Shown: positions 45,761 through 58,257 of the stretch, piece by piece
How positions within the stretch are numbered: the first letter of the stretch is position 1
Layout: every line of letters starts with the position of its first letter
Origin: Tulasnella sp. 424
Lineage: Eukaryota > Basidiomycota > Agaricomycetes > Cantharellales > Tulasnellaceae
Length of the DNA stretch: 64,000 nucleotides
Direction: 5' to 3'
NCBI GenBank assembly: GCA_019633425.1
Contig: WSUB01000064.1
Location: 146,636-210,635, forward strand
The notes under the pieces: model-generated
Seen by the model: only the letters and a program-made list of their open reading frames with translations
Told to the model about the DNA's origin: nothing
Databases searched by the model: none
Position numbers and translations under genes: made by a program

Positions 45761-48400
45761 CTATGTCCTTAGGAGGGCGAAAGAAAGTACGACAGCAAGG
45801 GCAGCCTGTAGCCATGGTATCGAATTGGCTCGCGCGGCCGATGGTACGGTATTCTTCTCAACAGCATAAGCCTGCGTCTTTGCAGCTTGTTTGTCGAAAT
45901 CAAGGTAGTACTGTGGGATGTTGGGAAGAGGTTTGTCCATCCCCTCCTATAAAAGCCGCGAATTGGTCAAAATGAGCCCGGACGGTTACAATGGAAAGGA
46001 GTGAGTTAAGACGTACCAAAAGTGCCAACGCCATCCCGCCAATTAGATGGATATTGATGTGACAGTGGAAGAACGTCACGGCTTGCTCGACTGGTTGGTA
46101 TCGGATAACGAGCCAATTGGCTTCCGTGATCGAGTCGGGAGTTCGGAAGCCGTCGCGAACTATCCAAAGCATTCGGTGAGTCCACAAGGGTTTCTCGAGA
46201 TGATTAAATAAGAGAAAGCGTACGCGCTGCTTGATCGAGATTGAAGAATTCAGGATGTGCTTTCTGAGCTTCTGCGACAGAGTTCCATGTCCAGTTACCG
46301 GATCCTCGGCCAATGATCCACGACTTTACGCCATGCTTGTGCATAGGATGCTACAAATATAATCCTATTGCGTGAGTAACCTGACGAGGTACCCGTATCA
46401 GGAAAGAAACTTACGGCTGGGTTGCCTGGCAGAGTTATAATAACAGCGTCGACAACGGAACCGAGAGGGTACGATGGAACAAGGTTTTGATCAAGGTCTT
46501 TTGCAGATTCAGGATCGAAAATGAGGGGTTCGTCGAGCTCCATGAAGGCTACGGAAGGAAAATTAGCGAAATGTTCTCTGAGGGTGCGACGACGCTTCAC
46601 GATCACTCACGCAAGAAAGGATCCCTGTTCATACTCCACGTCAAGCTACTCAACCTCTCAACGATCATCGTAATAGTGACGTCGGCTTCCTGTGGGGGCT
46701 TCAAAGTGCTCGGGTATGCAGCGAGGGTGGTCTCGTTGAGCTCCTTGAATCCCGGGAGAGTGTCAGCACCGTATCCAAGACCAAGCTTTGGAGTTGCAGG
46801 AGGGATAGTCTTGCATGACGCGTCCGTGGGTGCGTATGAAAGGACTGCGAAGCCGGAGATCTTTTGAGGAAGGACATTGGCGGCCACGCGGACTTGGTAG
46901 TCTCCGGATGGTTGATCGAGGGGGATGAGGGCCTGGTATCGCTCTCCTGGAGGGATATTAACGACCTAGAATACGAAAGTGAGTGATTCGAGCAAAGCTA
47001 GCGGTACGCAATGATGCTCACATCGACGAACTGTGGCTCGTGGTATTGACCGTCCGCCGCGTACACCCACATCTTGTGACTGTCAACCGAGACTAAAATC
47101 AGGTCGCACCGTTAGTTACCAGTCAACGACCAAGAACACGGGGAAGCGAATATCATACCTTTGAAGTCCCATAGAGTGCCGATATTAACCAGCGCCAGGG
47201 ACACCCATTTCTTCGAGGCGTCTACGGAGATAACTTCGAGAGGTGTGGTCGTATTCTTGCATGTGAAGAAGATATCCTTGGGAATCAGGTCGGGTTTGGC
47301 GCCAGGGAATGGTTGTATGACAGTGTTGTTCGGAAGACCACATCTAAGCTCAGCAAGAAAGATGAGTTGAGGTCGAGAGATCGGTGCCAGAAAAGCCGTA
47401 CCCTTTCGCTGTATATTCAGGCAACAGACCTGGGATGATATAAGGAGTAAAGGTCTCTATCGGTGGGCAGACAACTCGACCCTAGTGAAGATAGTTCGCT
47501 CGTCGGTCAGAGTTCTTTCCAACCAGACCCGAAGAGGGGGGTCCATACCTTTCCGTTAATCAGGACCGAGTCAACACAAAGTAGCTCCGTGTTCGTTTCG
47601 TTCCAGAGCTTCAATCCTGTTTCAGAGTCCCAATGCGTCCAATCGAGGAGCGAAACGACCTCGGCGTTCATGTGAGCGTCTTTCATGGCTTTGATTTCAG
47701 TGTCCACGTCGGGTCCCTCGCTACCGCTGGAGTCCGGCTGCAGGGACTGAGCGATGACTTTGAAAGGACCGTTGTCGAGCTCCTCTTCGTTGGGTCGGAT
47801 GTATATGGTGCCGCGCAGACCATCACCGTAGATAGCCCGAGAGTGGGAGTGGTACCAGTAAAGACCATGTTCGTTGGCTGTCCAGTTGGCAACGAACGTA
47901 ACTCCCGGGTCGATTTGGCTGAGTAGAGAACATGTTGGTTCGGTCTAGTCCACGAGGCGTGAAGGGGAAAGGCAAACCTACCGTTGAGTGACGCCAGGTA
48001 CTCCGTCGGACCAAATGGTTCCTTTCATCTGGATGCCGTGCCACTGTGGCAAAGTTCCGAAAGGAGTAAGACATCCGTCTAGTGCACGGAGGAGAATGTG
48101 CTGGGCACACGTACATGAATGGTACTCTGAATGTCCATCTTATTCACGATGGTCACTGACACTTCGTCGCCTTGATCGGCGTATAATGTTGGTCCAGGGG
48201 TCTGACCGTTGACAAGGATAGCCTTCCTTTCAACGCCTACATGAAATAGATACTGGTTAGCTTACTGGAAGACCCAAGAGAAATGCGAACGTACCATCAG
48301 GGGCGACCGTCCCAGAAGTCAGTTCCAGCGTATACTGAACGACTTTGGCAGCGCTGAGCGTGACCCAGAGGAGCTGTGGTGCAAGGCTTAGAAGCCGCAT
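45761..48400 (-). CDS. Laccase-like multicopper oxidase with hydrophobic C-terminus
   Basis: Twelve exons, all in phase, read on the minus strand: 48400-48295, 48236-48115, 48043-47982, 47918-47549, 47481-47402, 47343-47159, 47092-47022, 46965-46611, 46548-46415, 46350-46224, 46159-46017, 45946-45761, giving 646 residues. All four copper motifs are present: HWHGIQ with DGVPGVTQ, WYHSHSRAIYGDGL, HPMHKHGVKSW, and HCHINIHLIGGMAL. A signal peptide is predicted (MRLLSLAPQLLWVTLSAAK). The last exon ends with a hydrophobic stretch (WLQAALAVVLSFALLRT) after small residues, which fits a GPI-anchor signal or a membrane tail. So the enzyme is probably held at the cell surface. At 646 residues it exceeds typical secreted laccases (about 500-520) and nears Fet3. 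Substrate (phenol, pigment precursor or iron) cannot be told. Confidence 0.92.
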
Positions 48401-49589
48401 CTCGGTTCAAAATGGGGGGGATGGAGGGCTTGGCTGGAGGGGAGGAGGTATGGAACGCCTCGAACTTTGGGAGGGAGATGTGGGTGAGTCTGTGTGTGGC
48501 GTTCTTGGCTTTTAAAGGAGGCTGTTGGTCTATGCACAGCATAATTGGGAGACAAAAGGGTATGTCAAACGTGCTGAACTTGCGTTCGTTCGGCAACTAC
48601 CCTTTACGTGTTATCCGATCACCACGGCTAAGACGGGGCCGACGGCAGGGACGAATGCGCCTTCCCAACTTCGATCGAACTAGTATGATCGCATTTGTGA
48701 TACACGAACGATATGATGGATTCCGGATGTAACACCAGGTCAGAACTGGCAGTCCAAACCTGCGCGTTTCCGCGGACATTTACGTGCCAAGCTACCTTCA
48801 CGTAAGACTTCTTGGCAATGTCGGACTATGTAGTCATCCTTATCCTAGTTCAAAAAAGCGCTGAATCTCACTGTGAAACACTTGGCGCAATGGGCGAGAG
48901 TACGCCGGGCGTTCAGCTGAAGGAAGAACGGGCTGACGGGATGAGAACCCATTCGCCGCCGGGAACCCTGAAACCTGACAGTTCCAACAAATACTGGGCG
49001 TGTGGCAAGGCACTCCACGGTGCATCCCATGGAATCAGGGCGTGGAGTAATAGGTACCGCCATAGAGCACACGGTCTTGACTGATCCTGTGCATTGAGCC
49101 TTGACCGATGCCGGGTAGGGTGCTCGTTGTCAACGACAACAGGAGCGGGGTGGTGCAGATACATCGCCAGAGAAGCCCACTAGGCGTAAGCGTGATCACG
49201 TTGAGGACGGTGGAGAAGTATCCTGGATCGGACTGGGCGTCATTTGGGCCAGGTTGATCGGACGGGGAGATGTATCCCGCAGAATGCTGCCGGCGACCTG
49301 AGAGAGCCCGACTTCCTAAAAGAGAAGTCGTGCGAACGTGCGAGGGGGTCAATTTTAATTGACACCTGCCCCTCGGTCTTACCGGTCATGACAAGACAAA
49401 GTAAGCATAAACGCTAATAAAAGAACTCATCGGATATCTAATAAAAGTATATTGCATGCTGTGCAGAGAACGGCAAACAAGCCACAGTAGCCCGGAACGC
49501 CTTGCCCGTCCATAGTCAGGTCCCATTCCACACACCGCAATTCCCCCAAAGTACCTCATGGCTAACACACAGCTCCTATTCTTGTCCTC
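48401..49589. other. Spacer between the oxidase and the GTPase gene
   Basis: About 1.2 kb. Open stretches on the minus strand (49035-49352) look non-coding or decayed, with no recognised domain. The right end may hold an upstream exon of the GTPase gene (see that entry). Confidence 0.45.
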
Positions 49590-51598
49590 ATGACAGAACT
49601 CAGAAAAGATCCCGGCGTCCCGAAACTAAACCTTAAGCAGAAACAAGTCAATAAGATCGCAGAAAAATTACGACATGAGGCGAACAGGCGCGCACAAGAG
49701 GATGGAATGACTCTTGATTCGGCACAGTCGATAGCTGGTCTGGCAGCTAAAGCGTCGGCTTCAACGAATGCTCTGGGAGAAGAGGATGGTCGGAATGTCG
49801 ACGCGTATCTGAGGAAAGCCACTGGCTCCACGACCGATCCTACCTTGGCGGCCCACGCTCACCAGTTCAAGAAAGTCCTCGAAACCGCCGACGTGATCCT
49901 CCAGGTACGCTCTCGCTGTGCTGTGAGGACTTGCCGTCGCTAACTATCTGGCCGAATTCTCAGGTGTTGGATGCACGAGATCCTCTTGGCTGTAGAAGCA
50001 AGCTGGTAGAGGAAGCCGTCCTACGTTCTGGTGGAGACAAGAAAATCATCCTAGTTTTGAACAAGACTGGTGGGTAACTACATCCTCCCTTACCTATACT
50101 CCATCCTCACCCTAAGTCCCCGGCCTTCTGTTACAGATCTTGTCCCAAAGGAAAACGTCCAAGCATGGCTCACGTACCTGCGCCACTCCTACCCAACCAT
50201 CCCATTCAAATCATCCACCCAGCAGCAACGCACCAATCTCTCCACCTCATCGTCCTCATCATCTTCCTCCCGAGGGGCACCTCACCTCCTCCACTTGCTC
50301 AAATCCATCCGCCCAGCACACCAATCCATCACCGTCGGGGTTCTCGGCCCTCCCAACGTCGGTAAAAGCAGTCTGATTAACTCTATCAAACGAGAGAAAG
50401 TCTGCACTGTGGGTGCTAAACCAGGAGAGACGAGGGCTTTGAAGGAAGTCGCTGTAGAAAGAGGGATCAAGGTGATTGACAGCCCTGGAATCGTATGGGG
50501 AGATCAGGGAGATAGTGAAGGAGGCGTGCTTCGAAACGTTTGGAGTCTAGAAGGCTTGGAAGATCCACCTATGGTTGGTGCGTTGAACGTCCCTTACCCG
50601 TATTGTGTTCGGACTCGGATCTGACGAACGTGGACCGGTTTCTGCGTACCAAGTGGAAGGCATCGTCTCCCGAGTTCCAGCTGAAACCCTTCAAGAAATG
50701 TACGGAACACCTCCATTCAAGGATGCAATGGAGTTCTTGATGATGGTCGCTCTCGTCCGAGGCAAACTTGGAAAGGTCCGCAACCTGTTCTTTCGCCTAA
50801 TTCCTTTGCGGCACATTTGGCTTACCTTCTTCATCTACTAGGGCGGTGTTCCCGACATCTCCTCAGCAGCTCTCTCAGTCATCCATGATTGGAACGTTGG
50901 CAAAATCCCATTCCACACCACCCCGCCCGCTGTCCACCCTTCCATGCTTCCTCCCGCCCCTCTCATCACGCCTTCCTCCGCAGCCGCCGCCGCAACATCA
51001 GACGCGATGGTCGACGAAGCTACAGAACGGGCTGCAGCGTTTGCCAACACCAGTATCGTCACCGAGTGGAGTAAACCGTTTGATTTAGATGGGCTTTGGA
51101 AAGCTGCGGATGAGGATGTGTTGAGAGAAGGGGACGGCGGAGATGAGGAGATGCAGGAAGATGGGAGTGGAGGTTTCATCCCTGACGAGGATCAAGCAGG
51201 GATGACAGTCGATGATTCAAACAAGTACGCCCGCTTCGCCTTTTAACATATGGACTTTCGCTCACCCCTCATCTGCAAATAGCCCCGAAGATATAACCGA
51301 CCTCGCGTCTCAAGCCTTACGTCCACCAAAACGCCCTCTATCACCATCCGATTCAGTAACATCTTCCGCCCACCCTCAGTACCAACGCAAAGAACGACGT
51401 CCACCAAAACGTCCACGCGAACGCACACAACGACTTGTACCCAAAGGCGCAGACGAAGAGGACGTTGACGTTGGTGCGGCGAATCCACTGGGCCGCAAGA
51501 AGCTAAAGGAGGAAGCCAAGAAGAGGAAGAAGGACGCGAGGAGAGCTGCTGAAGGTTTGAACGAAGATGTTGGTATGGGCGGGAGTGACGACGAGTAA
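49590..51598 (+). CDS. NUG1: Nucleostemin-type nucleolar GTPase (GNL3/NUG1 family)
   Basis: Six exons (49590-49904, 49964-50069, 50137-50577, 50654-50775, 50842-51224, 51283-51598) give about 560 residues. The GTPase motifs are circularly permuted: VLDARDPLG, then G4 NKTDLVPK (about residue 138), then G1 GPPNVGKSS (about 210), then G3 DSPG. This order defines the YlqF/YawG group. Position relative to KDPGVPKLN at the start and the C-terminal basic segment ([16 protein letters not shown]) point to nucleostemin/Nug1/Grn1, which act in 60S subunit maturation in the nucleolus. The usual Lys-rich N-terminus is missing, and CATGACAG just before the proposed start could be an acceptor for an upstream exon. 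The acceptor of intron 3 may be 50653 or 50659; both keep the frame. Confidence 0.9.
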
Positions 51599-51915
51599 CG
51601 GAACAAGATAGTTTTTTAATCGTGGTCCTAGAAAAATATATTGGGTATGAAAGAGAGAGAAAGAATGAGTGTTGCTAGTGATAGATATGAGGAAAGTATG
51701 CAGAGTGAGATGCAGAAACGTGAAAAGAGAGTCGACGGTTCCGAGTGTAAAGAAGAAGCAGGAAGAAAAGAGACATAAATATGTAATGGCCCATTTTAGA
51801 AAATGATGTAAGGAAAGAATTTTAAATAGGATAAGAGTCCCAGAGTCACGGATGACGCCCGGTTTGGACGGCTCACCAACCCCCTGCGAGACGTCGTGAA
51901 TCACCCTGCCACACC
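51599..51915. other. Convergent spacer
   Basis: 317 bp between two converging genes, A/T-rich with AAATATATTGG (51632) and a purine-rich tract. It presumably holds both polyadenylation regions. Confidence 0.45.
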
Positions 51916-53933
51916 TTACTCAGTAGCAGCAACGTGCAACGACCCTTCAGGATCAGACAACTTCTTCCTCCCAGGTTCGTCCGTGCGTTCCACCGGTTTC
52001 TTAAGCTCCTCCTCGCTCCCCGGTTGATACGTCGTATGATCCCTCGACGTGGGTTTAGTCTGATCGATTTCGCTATAACCGCTCTCTGGTCGCTTGCCCT
52101 TCTTCTTCGATGAGTGGCGCGATATGGGAGGGGTCGGTCCCTTGGACTGGCCGTCGCCGTCGGATGACGGTGTTGCGGGTCGACGGGTCCAGAATTCGGG
52201 TTGAGATGGGGTGGTGGGTATCTTGGCCGATGCCGCGTCCTGTCCTTCTTCGTCGAGCATGCCTGATCTTGAAAGCATAGCGCGGAACTGGGTTCGGGAT
52301 GATGGGAATACGAAGAGGTCGAGGATTTCTGCCAGCTGCAGGGAAGAAAGAGATGCCCCCCGGAAAGGACCGTCAGCTCGAGAAAACGCAAGCATAAAAA
52401 CGAAGGAGCATCTCTTACGTGGTCACGAATCACGACTTCGACATATTCCTTTGGAGGCGTGAAAACGGGTCTTGGTGTAAAGAAGTCTTCGGATGAAAGC
52501 GCCGAGGGGTCGATCATGTCGAGTGGCGATTGAACGAGCTCCTCCGTGTCAGGCAGTTGTTTCTCCTTCTCCTTCCCTTTGGCCTTGGGCGTAAGGGAAT
52601 CCTCGCTGTCCTTCGAATTGGCCTTGACCGTCGAGTAAGCGCCACCTTCCAGTTTGCCCACCCCTTTCACGGTCAAATAATCCTCGCTCATGGCAGGTGC
52701 ATGTGCCTCCTCGGCATCATGAGTGACGCCAAGCCATTCGCTCCAGACTTCGAGCTTCTTCCCATCCCGGTTGTAGTGCATGAGAACGCGGCGGCAACGT
52801 TCCCAGTCCGATGCCGGTTCGCCTCGCCAAGTGTGGCCAAGAGCCGAGTAGGCCGACGTGCTGACATCATCATCGTCCGGTTCCAAGGCAGATATGATGG
52901 AGGTCCCTCTGGGGTCGGTGATGATGATGGACCCGGGCGCTCGACTGCCGGTAGCGCTCGAGTTGCGCCGACTCTGGCCAACGCTTGGCGACGAACTCCC
53001 CGAGTCCAGAGGTGAATCCGAACGGAATCGCGGGGAGCCGCTGGGGTGTAAAAACTTCTTATCGTGACCGGGTGGTCGCATCATCAACCTCAACCAATGT
53101 CTCCTCCTCACCCAGCCCCCAGCGCTCAAATTCCCTGGATGGGGCCTCCAGCCCTTTTTCCGGAAGCCCCAATTGTACTGCCAGCCATCAGCGCACGTGT
53201 CTCCGTTCCCATCCATATCGACCATCCACGTCTTTGAGACCCAGCGCCAATTCCCATCGGGGAGCTGGTAATCGCGTAACGTCGCGGGTGTGGTCATGGC
53301 GGCCTCGGCCTCTTCGGGCGTTTCGAAGGACTGCCCGCTCAAATCGTGCGTAAACGGTGTTGGGTCTATTTTTGGGAGCAGGGAGCGAGAGCCATAATTA
53401 GCCTGGCCGAGTAAAGTCATTCTGTGCAGAGGTGAAACGGGATGGCAAATGGTCAGGACACGGTGCTGATGACGTTACGTTCGCTCATGGCACGTCACAA
53501 CGCGAACGCATGAACGCTGGACTCACCCTCGCTGATTCTCGTAGAGCTTGGCCCATCGAAATATAGTCTTATCCTGCTTGTTGGGCGCGGGTGCTGGCGT
53601 GTCAAGTTGAATGATGCGGTCATCTACTTGCACCTCGACTTCTTGCGTGCCAGTCTCTGCCTCCTCCTCTGCATCGACCTTTGTTAGCGAACGCCGCTTA
53701 TCCGCCATCGAAAGTTTCGCGCTGGATGCCCTGCTATCCTTCCTGCTCCTCCTGCTAGACAGAGGCGCAAACAGCTTGTTGGACCGTTTCTTCCGTAAGA
53801 CGTCATCGAGAGCTGGAAACTCGTCGGTGTCAGCTCTAAGTGGGGGCGGTGGAGAGACAGGATCCTTTGAGTTCTCTTGCTGTTCTTGTTGTAAAGAGTG
53901 TTGGGACTGAGTAGCGGGTAAGGATTGAGACAT
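51916..53933 (-). CDS. Dysferlin-domain (Pex30/Spo73-like) protein
   Basis: Three exons (53933-53527, 53421-52422, 52335-51916) give about 608 residues. The N-terminal 110 residues are polar and disordered. The dysferlin (DysF) domain starts at the end of exon 1: FRWAKLYENQRG, MTLLGQANYGSRSLLPKIDP, then LPDGNWRWVSKTWMVDMDG, DGWQYNWGFRKKGW and RRRHWLRL. The domain has the expected YENQR, W-W and RRR-W-R signatures. A second aromatic-rich segment follows (SDWERCRRVLMHYNRDGKKL). No reticulon-like membrane helices are visible, so it resembles Spo73/Mug65 more than Pex30. Such proteins act at membrane contact or peroxisome/spore membrane sites. Exact role is inferred. It is transcribed divergently from the gene at 54248. 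Confidence 0.85.
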
Positions 53934-54247
53934 GCGAGATGAAGCCAGGTGTTCAGTCTAGAGTGCAATCGGGTGGGGCCATGAGCGGAAGGAAGTCGAA
54001 CCTCGCAAAGTCGAACAGGGGTAATTTTGGATTATGTCAGAAATGTTCGTGGGACTTTCTCCAACCGTGGCTATTTCCCCCTGTCTCCCCACTCCCAGAG
54101 GTCCATTGCCATAGTACAGTGGGAAGAGCCGACGCGGTAATCTGCTTTCTATCTCGTGTGTGATCCAACGTCTCCCAGTCCTCCCATCTTCTCTTTCTCA
54201 CTCTCCCATCTGATACAGAATTTCTATCGACAACGCGTTCACCCAAA
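53934..54247. promoter_or_regulatory. Shared divergent promoter region
   Basis: 314 bp separate two start codons pointing away from each other. No TATA box on either strand. A C/T-rich leader (CTCCCATCTTCTCTTTCTCA at 54179) precedes the plus-strand gene. Confidence 0.5.
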
Positions 54248-55575
54248 ATGCCCTCCAAGCAGCGACAGCAGCAACGCGCTCAACGCGCTTCAGTTTCTCA
54301 ACAGTTTGGCGCTCTCTCGTTGGACAAAGGTCCACTCCCGTCGACAGCTCACTTGGCTCCTCCCGAAGATTTTTCCGCTTTTGGGGGGTCCTCGTCCGCC
54401 GGGTCCTCCGTCGTGGGCACTCCTCAGCCCAGATCCGAATCTCCCGACCTCGCTCTCCTGGGCACCGCGCTCCCTATCCAACCACCTCCCCCTCCAGAAT
54501 CAGCTCCACAATCCAGCGGAGACAGTCCCGGCATGTCTTCAACTCTTGGTCAAAAGACATTCAACGGGACGGCAGAGATGCCAGAATGGATGGCCAACGT
54601 GACCGGCGGCTTCGCCAAGGAGATCAGCGTCCTCATGCAAGAGATGGACGACCTTAGAAAGCAGAAACAGCATCTTCAGATGTACGTGTCACTTGTCGTT
54701 CGGCCGAATAAAGGCTTTTAGTCTGATCTCTAACTTCGATGCCTAACTTGCCCCTGAATCGCGGAAAACAGGGATGTCGCGAACTTGATGAGAACGCTGA
54801 GCGAGGTAAACCTAACACGTCACGACCCCTCAGTAATCTTCTGTGCTGATATAGGCTCGATCCTTCTATTGTAGTATTCTGCTGAAGGCCAATTCGCAGC
54901 CGCTCACTGGTAAGTGGTGCCAAAGCATACCTCGTCACTTGTCCAAAGGCCAATTAGACTTTCTTTGCTGCTATCCGAATCAGGCCACATCCCCACGGAA
55001 CCATCCCATCAGAACACCCCACTACCTTTCCACAGGAGCCTCTAGACCCAATCCCCGCCCAAGATGTTGAAGTGCAGCAACTTGTTCCCCAAGGACCCGT
55101 CAAACCTGGTTGGAGGACAGTCAGGCCCGAACCCAAGAAGATCCAAAGTCGGGTCGTCCCGGCGCCGCACCAGCTCTCCGCTATTCAGTCTGGTCAACGG
55201 TCGACCTCTAACACCAGCTTGAACACTATGACATCTTCTCACCCACCTCCTCAGCCGGTCGCTGCTCCCTACCAGCACGCCCCGAGGGCCCTCCCGGCAC
55301 CTGCGCTGCCTTCCATCCCGTCGACACCGGCGCATATGATGCATTCGCATTCGCAGCCTCAAATCCCGCAGCATTCAGCTGCACTTTACCCTCCTTCGGC
55401 TCAACCTTCTGCTATGAAGCCGTGGGCCAACTGGAGACGTGAGTCGAACTAGGTTACCTTTTGCGACTGACTAACTTAACATCTTCAATCATAAACAGCT
55501 GGTAATCGGCCTTTACCGATGAGAGCTCCAGGACCTCAACCACCCGCTACAGTTCCAACGCTTTTTGGAGAATAG
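54248..55575 (+). CDS. Pro/Gln/Ser-rich protein with short coiled coil, unknown
   Basis: Five exons in phase (54248-54681, 54772-54805, 54875-54909, 54984-55438, 55499-55575) give about 344 residues, including two mini-exons of 34 and 35 nt. The N-terminus is disordered (MPSKQRQQQRAQRASVSQQF). Residues about 115-155 (FAKEISVLMQEMDDLRKQKQ) form a likely coiled coil. The rest is rich in Pro, Gln, Ser and His (HPPPQPVAAPYQHAPRALPA). There is no signal peptide or membrane segment. I do not recognise the family. The coiled coil and low-complexity tail would suit a scaffold or RNA-associated protein, which is only a guess. Confidence 0.7.
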
Positions 55576-56504
55576 AGTACGTGGGCGAGAAACCTTGGAG
55601 CGCGGATGTCACCTATTCAAGCTAGCACCCAACCATGCCTTTTCTCCAGCGTATGCCATCCATCTCACCCCTTCGCTTGGACAAACCCACTCATCGATGG
55701 CCCAACCGCTTCGATGAATTACCTTGCCAAAGAAAACACCCATGTACCCGGTGACTCACTAAGCTTATGCCCCCATCTGACTTGTTCCTTTAAAATTCAT
55801 CGGTTTCAGACGTTTTGATTCTCAGAATTATGAGCCTTTATGGATAGCACCCTGTATGCACTACCCTCGTATTTTTAGATAGTTTTGGGAGATAGAATAT
55901 GAAGCCTGATATCATACCGTGTCGGCAGATGATTCAGAACAACAGTGGCGCCATATCGCTAATGGACTCATTTCAGATGCCGCCGACTATACTGAAGGCA
56001 TTTGATTGTAATGGTACTCCCAATACCCATTGAGGCATTTCTTATCTCTGCCCAAACCCCGTGAGACTGAATGTCTCCGTCTTCTGGGAAACCTCTAAAC
56101 ACATTCATCCGCGATGCCGCCGGCCGCTGCCCAAGACCCTTTCTTCTTCCTGAACCATCTCATGCACGGACCTGCAAATACCGGATAGATTGCTTCAGAA
56201 TCTCACACCCGCATGCTCGATAATTATTGCCTGATGAGTGCATTTTCTTGGCGTTAGCGCTTCAACGCGAGCAGCGGCATAGAACCTTCCCAATGATTGG
56301 TTGACTGTGGCACTTACTCCCACCGTTGCTTCCGAAAGAAAGACAGATGGATTCGATGTCAATTCCAAGGACTCTTGGATTTGCCGAGCCAAGGCATTCC
56401 ATATGTATAAAATGTTCGATACTTTGGTCGTCCTTTCAGCACCAGGGTCTATAAACTTGCCTACCACTTTGTCCACAGTCCCGCTCGAATAACATTCCTT
56501 CAAC
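55576..56504. other. Spacer with no recognised gene
   Basis: About 930 bp. A minus-strand ORF (56195-56608) overlaps the next gene and shows no domain. A CATATGTATAAAATG near 56400 could serve as a distal TATA element for the gene at 56505. Confidence 0.4.
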
Positions 56505-57174
56505 ATGAAACTCTCCACTCTTTTCACCATCTCTCTCGCTTTCATCCCTTCGCTTATTACTGCCGTTGCGATTCCTGACGTCGCGAGTCGCAATGAAACT
56601 CTCGCCAAACGAGGCGGAGAAGTAAACTACCTCGCCAACTGCGAACGTATCGATCGATACACCGGCCAGTACCCCCACTACCCCGCCTCATACATGGCAT
56701 GGTACTCGAACGGCGATAACTCTCAAGCCGGACAGCGCCCTGACTCGCTTTCGAACGAGTATCGAGATTGGTCCAATGGAGGTGAAACAAAAAACCTTCT
56801 TGATTTCACACGTAGGGCAAAACCGCGCTCACCGTTTTTGTTTTGATTTGGGCAGGTACTTACCTCCACTGGGAAGGACAGCAGCATAATATCCACTTCC
56901 CTGACTCTGGAGTTACGGTCGAGACGCACATCGACGCCGATGCTCAGAGCAGAGCCTTCACTGCTTACGCTGGGTACGTTTATCGTCCCGCCGATGGAAG
57001 GACTTTTAACTGCTATAAGGTATGTATTGATTTTCTAACGCTTGTAACAACCGGTTTTGACGGTTTGGATGTCTAAAATAGGACAATGGCCGCGGCCTAT
57101 TCGATTGGAGTCCTCCCGTTCCCGACCAATCTACGTATGCCATCGTCTGCACCTCTATTTACTGGTGTGTCTAG
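56505..57174 (+). CDS. Small secreted protein, about 177 residues, with Kex2 site
   Basis: Three exons (56505-56781, 56856-57019, 57082-57174) join in phase. The start is a typical signal peptide (MKLSTLFTISLAFIPSLITA) followed by a short propeptide ending LAKR, a Kex2-type cleavage site, so the mature chain starts at GGEVNYL. The mature part is about 140 residues, rich in Tyr, Trp and His (YPHYPASYMAWYSNGDN, YLHWEGQQHNIHFPD), with five cysteines at NC, NCYK, IVCTS and the final WCV. It fits the size class of fungal small secreted or effector-like proteins, or cell-wall proteins. No family is recognised. Confidence 0.75.
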
Positions 57175-58257
57175 GTTGCTTGTATCGGAAGGTTTCTTCA
57201 GGAGTTTCTCTTTCTTGCAATTTGCGCGTATATGTTCTGCGTTCCGTGCATCTGGGCGAGTGGCGTGTCAATTCTTTGGGCCCGGCGATTGTAGTGTACA
57301 CCCAATGCTCTCTGTTAAAGACCTTACAGAAGATCCGATTCTGAAACAAGTCTTCGTCGCATCTATCATCCGAAAAAGCCCTATAAGACTCAGACCGCAA
57401 TTCTACCACCAAAAGTAGAATCCGTCCGGTCTGCACTGGGGAAGCCGAATGGCGCAGCTCGTCACGACCTGCAGTGGATAATTTACAGAGCCTAACTCGC
57501 AAACTGATAATCGAGAGCCCTATTATGTAATCGATTCATTTGGAATTTGTGCTTCATCTATCCCTTCCAGATGAGCAAAAACGAGCGAAAGTGACGCTTA
57601 GTGTGGGTAGGGAGCAAGTGACGTCACCCCCAGCCTTCACTTTGAGTCCAAGCCCTGACACCGGAACCCCGCCCGACGGATTTTGACGTCTCCCCCACTA
57701 AGAAGACTGGGACAGGCTCTCAACGATATCGGAAGCAGAGGCCGTCCTTTCAGACGCTTCTTCCGCTACCCGCACCTACGACCTATCGCGCGGAACAGCT
57801 CGTAAGACTATGCCCCGTCTTATAGACCTCACATAACTGGTGTCCACATCTCCCTATCGACGATCTGCGGCGAAACCACCAACTGTTCAGCACATGGACT
57901 ACGATCTGTAGCTCCGACATTCGGAGTTTATATGACTTCCCCTTTTATACGGTATGTAATGCCGCACCCTAGCTTCAAATGCCGGATTCTGTGATCATCA
58001 TCGCCCAACGCCGAATTGGCCGATCAACCGCAACAAGCCAACGCTCGTCATCGCATCAACATTTTGCAATATATAGTCGGCCACATGGGCTGCAAATCTG
58101 GGCGTAGTTCTTTCGGTCCCGGGCCAAGGTGACCGTTCACCCGTCTTGCACGGTTTGCACGGTTTGCTCAGCCCTTGAAAGAGTCTCAAATGAAGAGCGG
58201 GGATCAATTTCAGTGAATTTCTGGACCGAAATGGGTGTTGGTAAGGGGCGTGCTTTT
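57175..58257. other. Spacer left of the CFEM duplication
   Basis: About 1.1 kb with no recognised gene or repeat. Confidence 0.4.

Noticed and set aside
45900..46313. Separate short ORFs on both strands between 45.7 and 48.7 kb
   Set aside because: Minus-strand pieces are exons of one multicopper oxidase; plus-strand ones are shadows.
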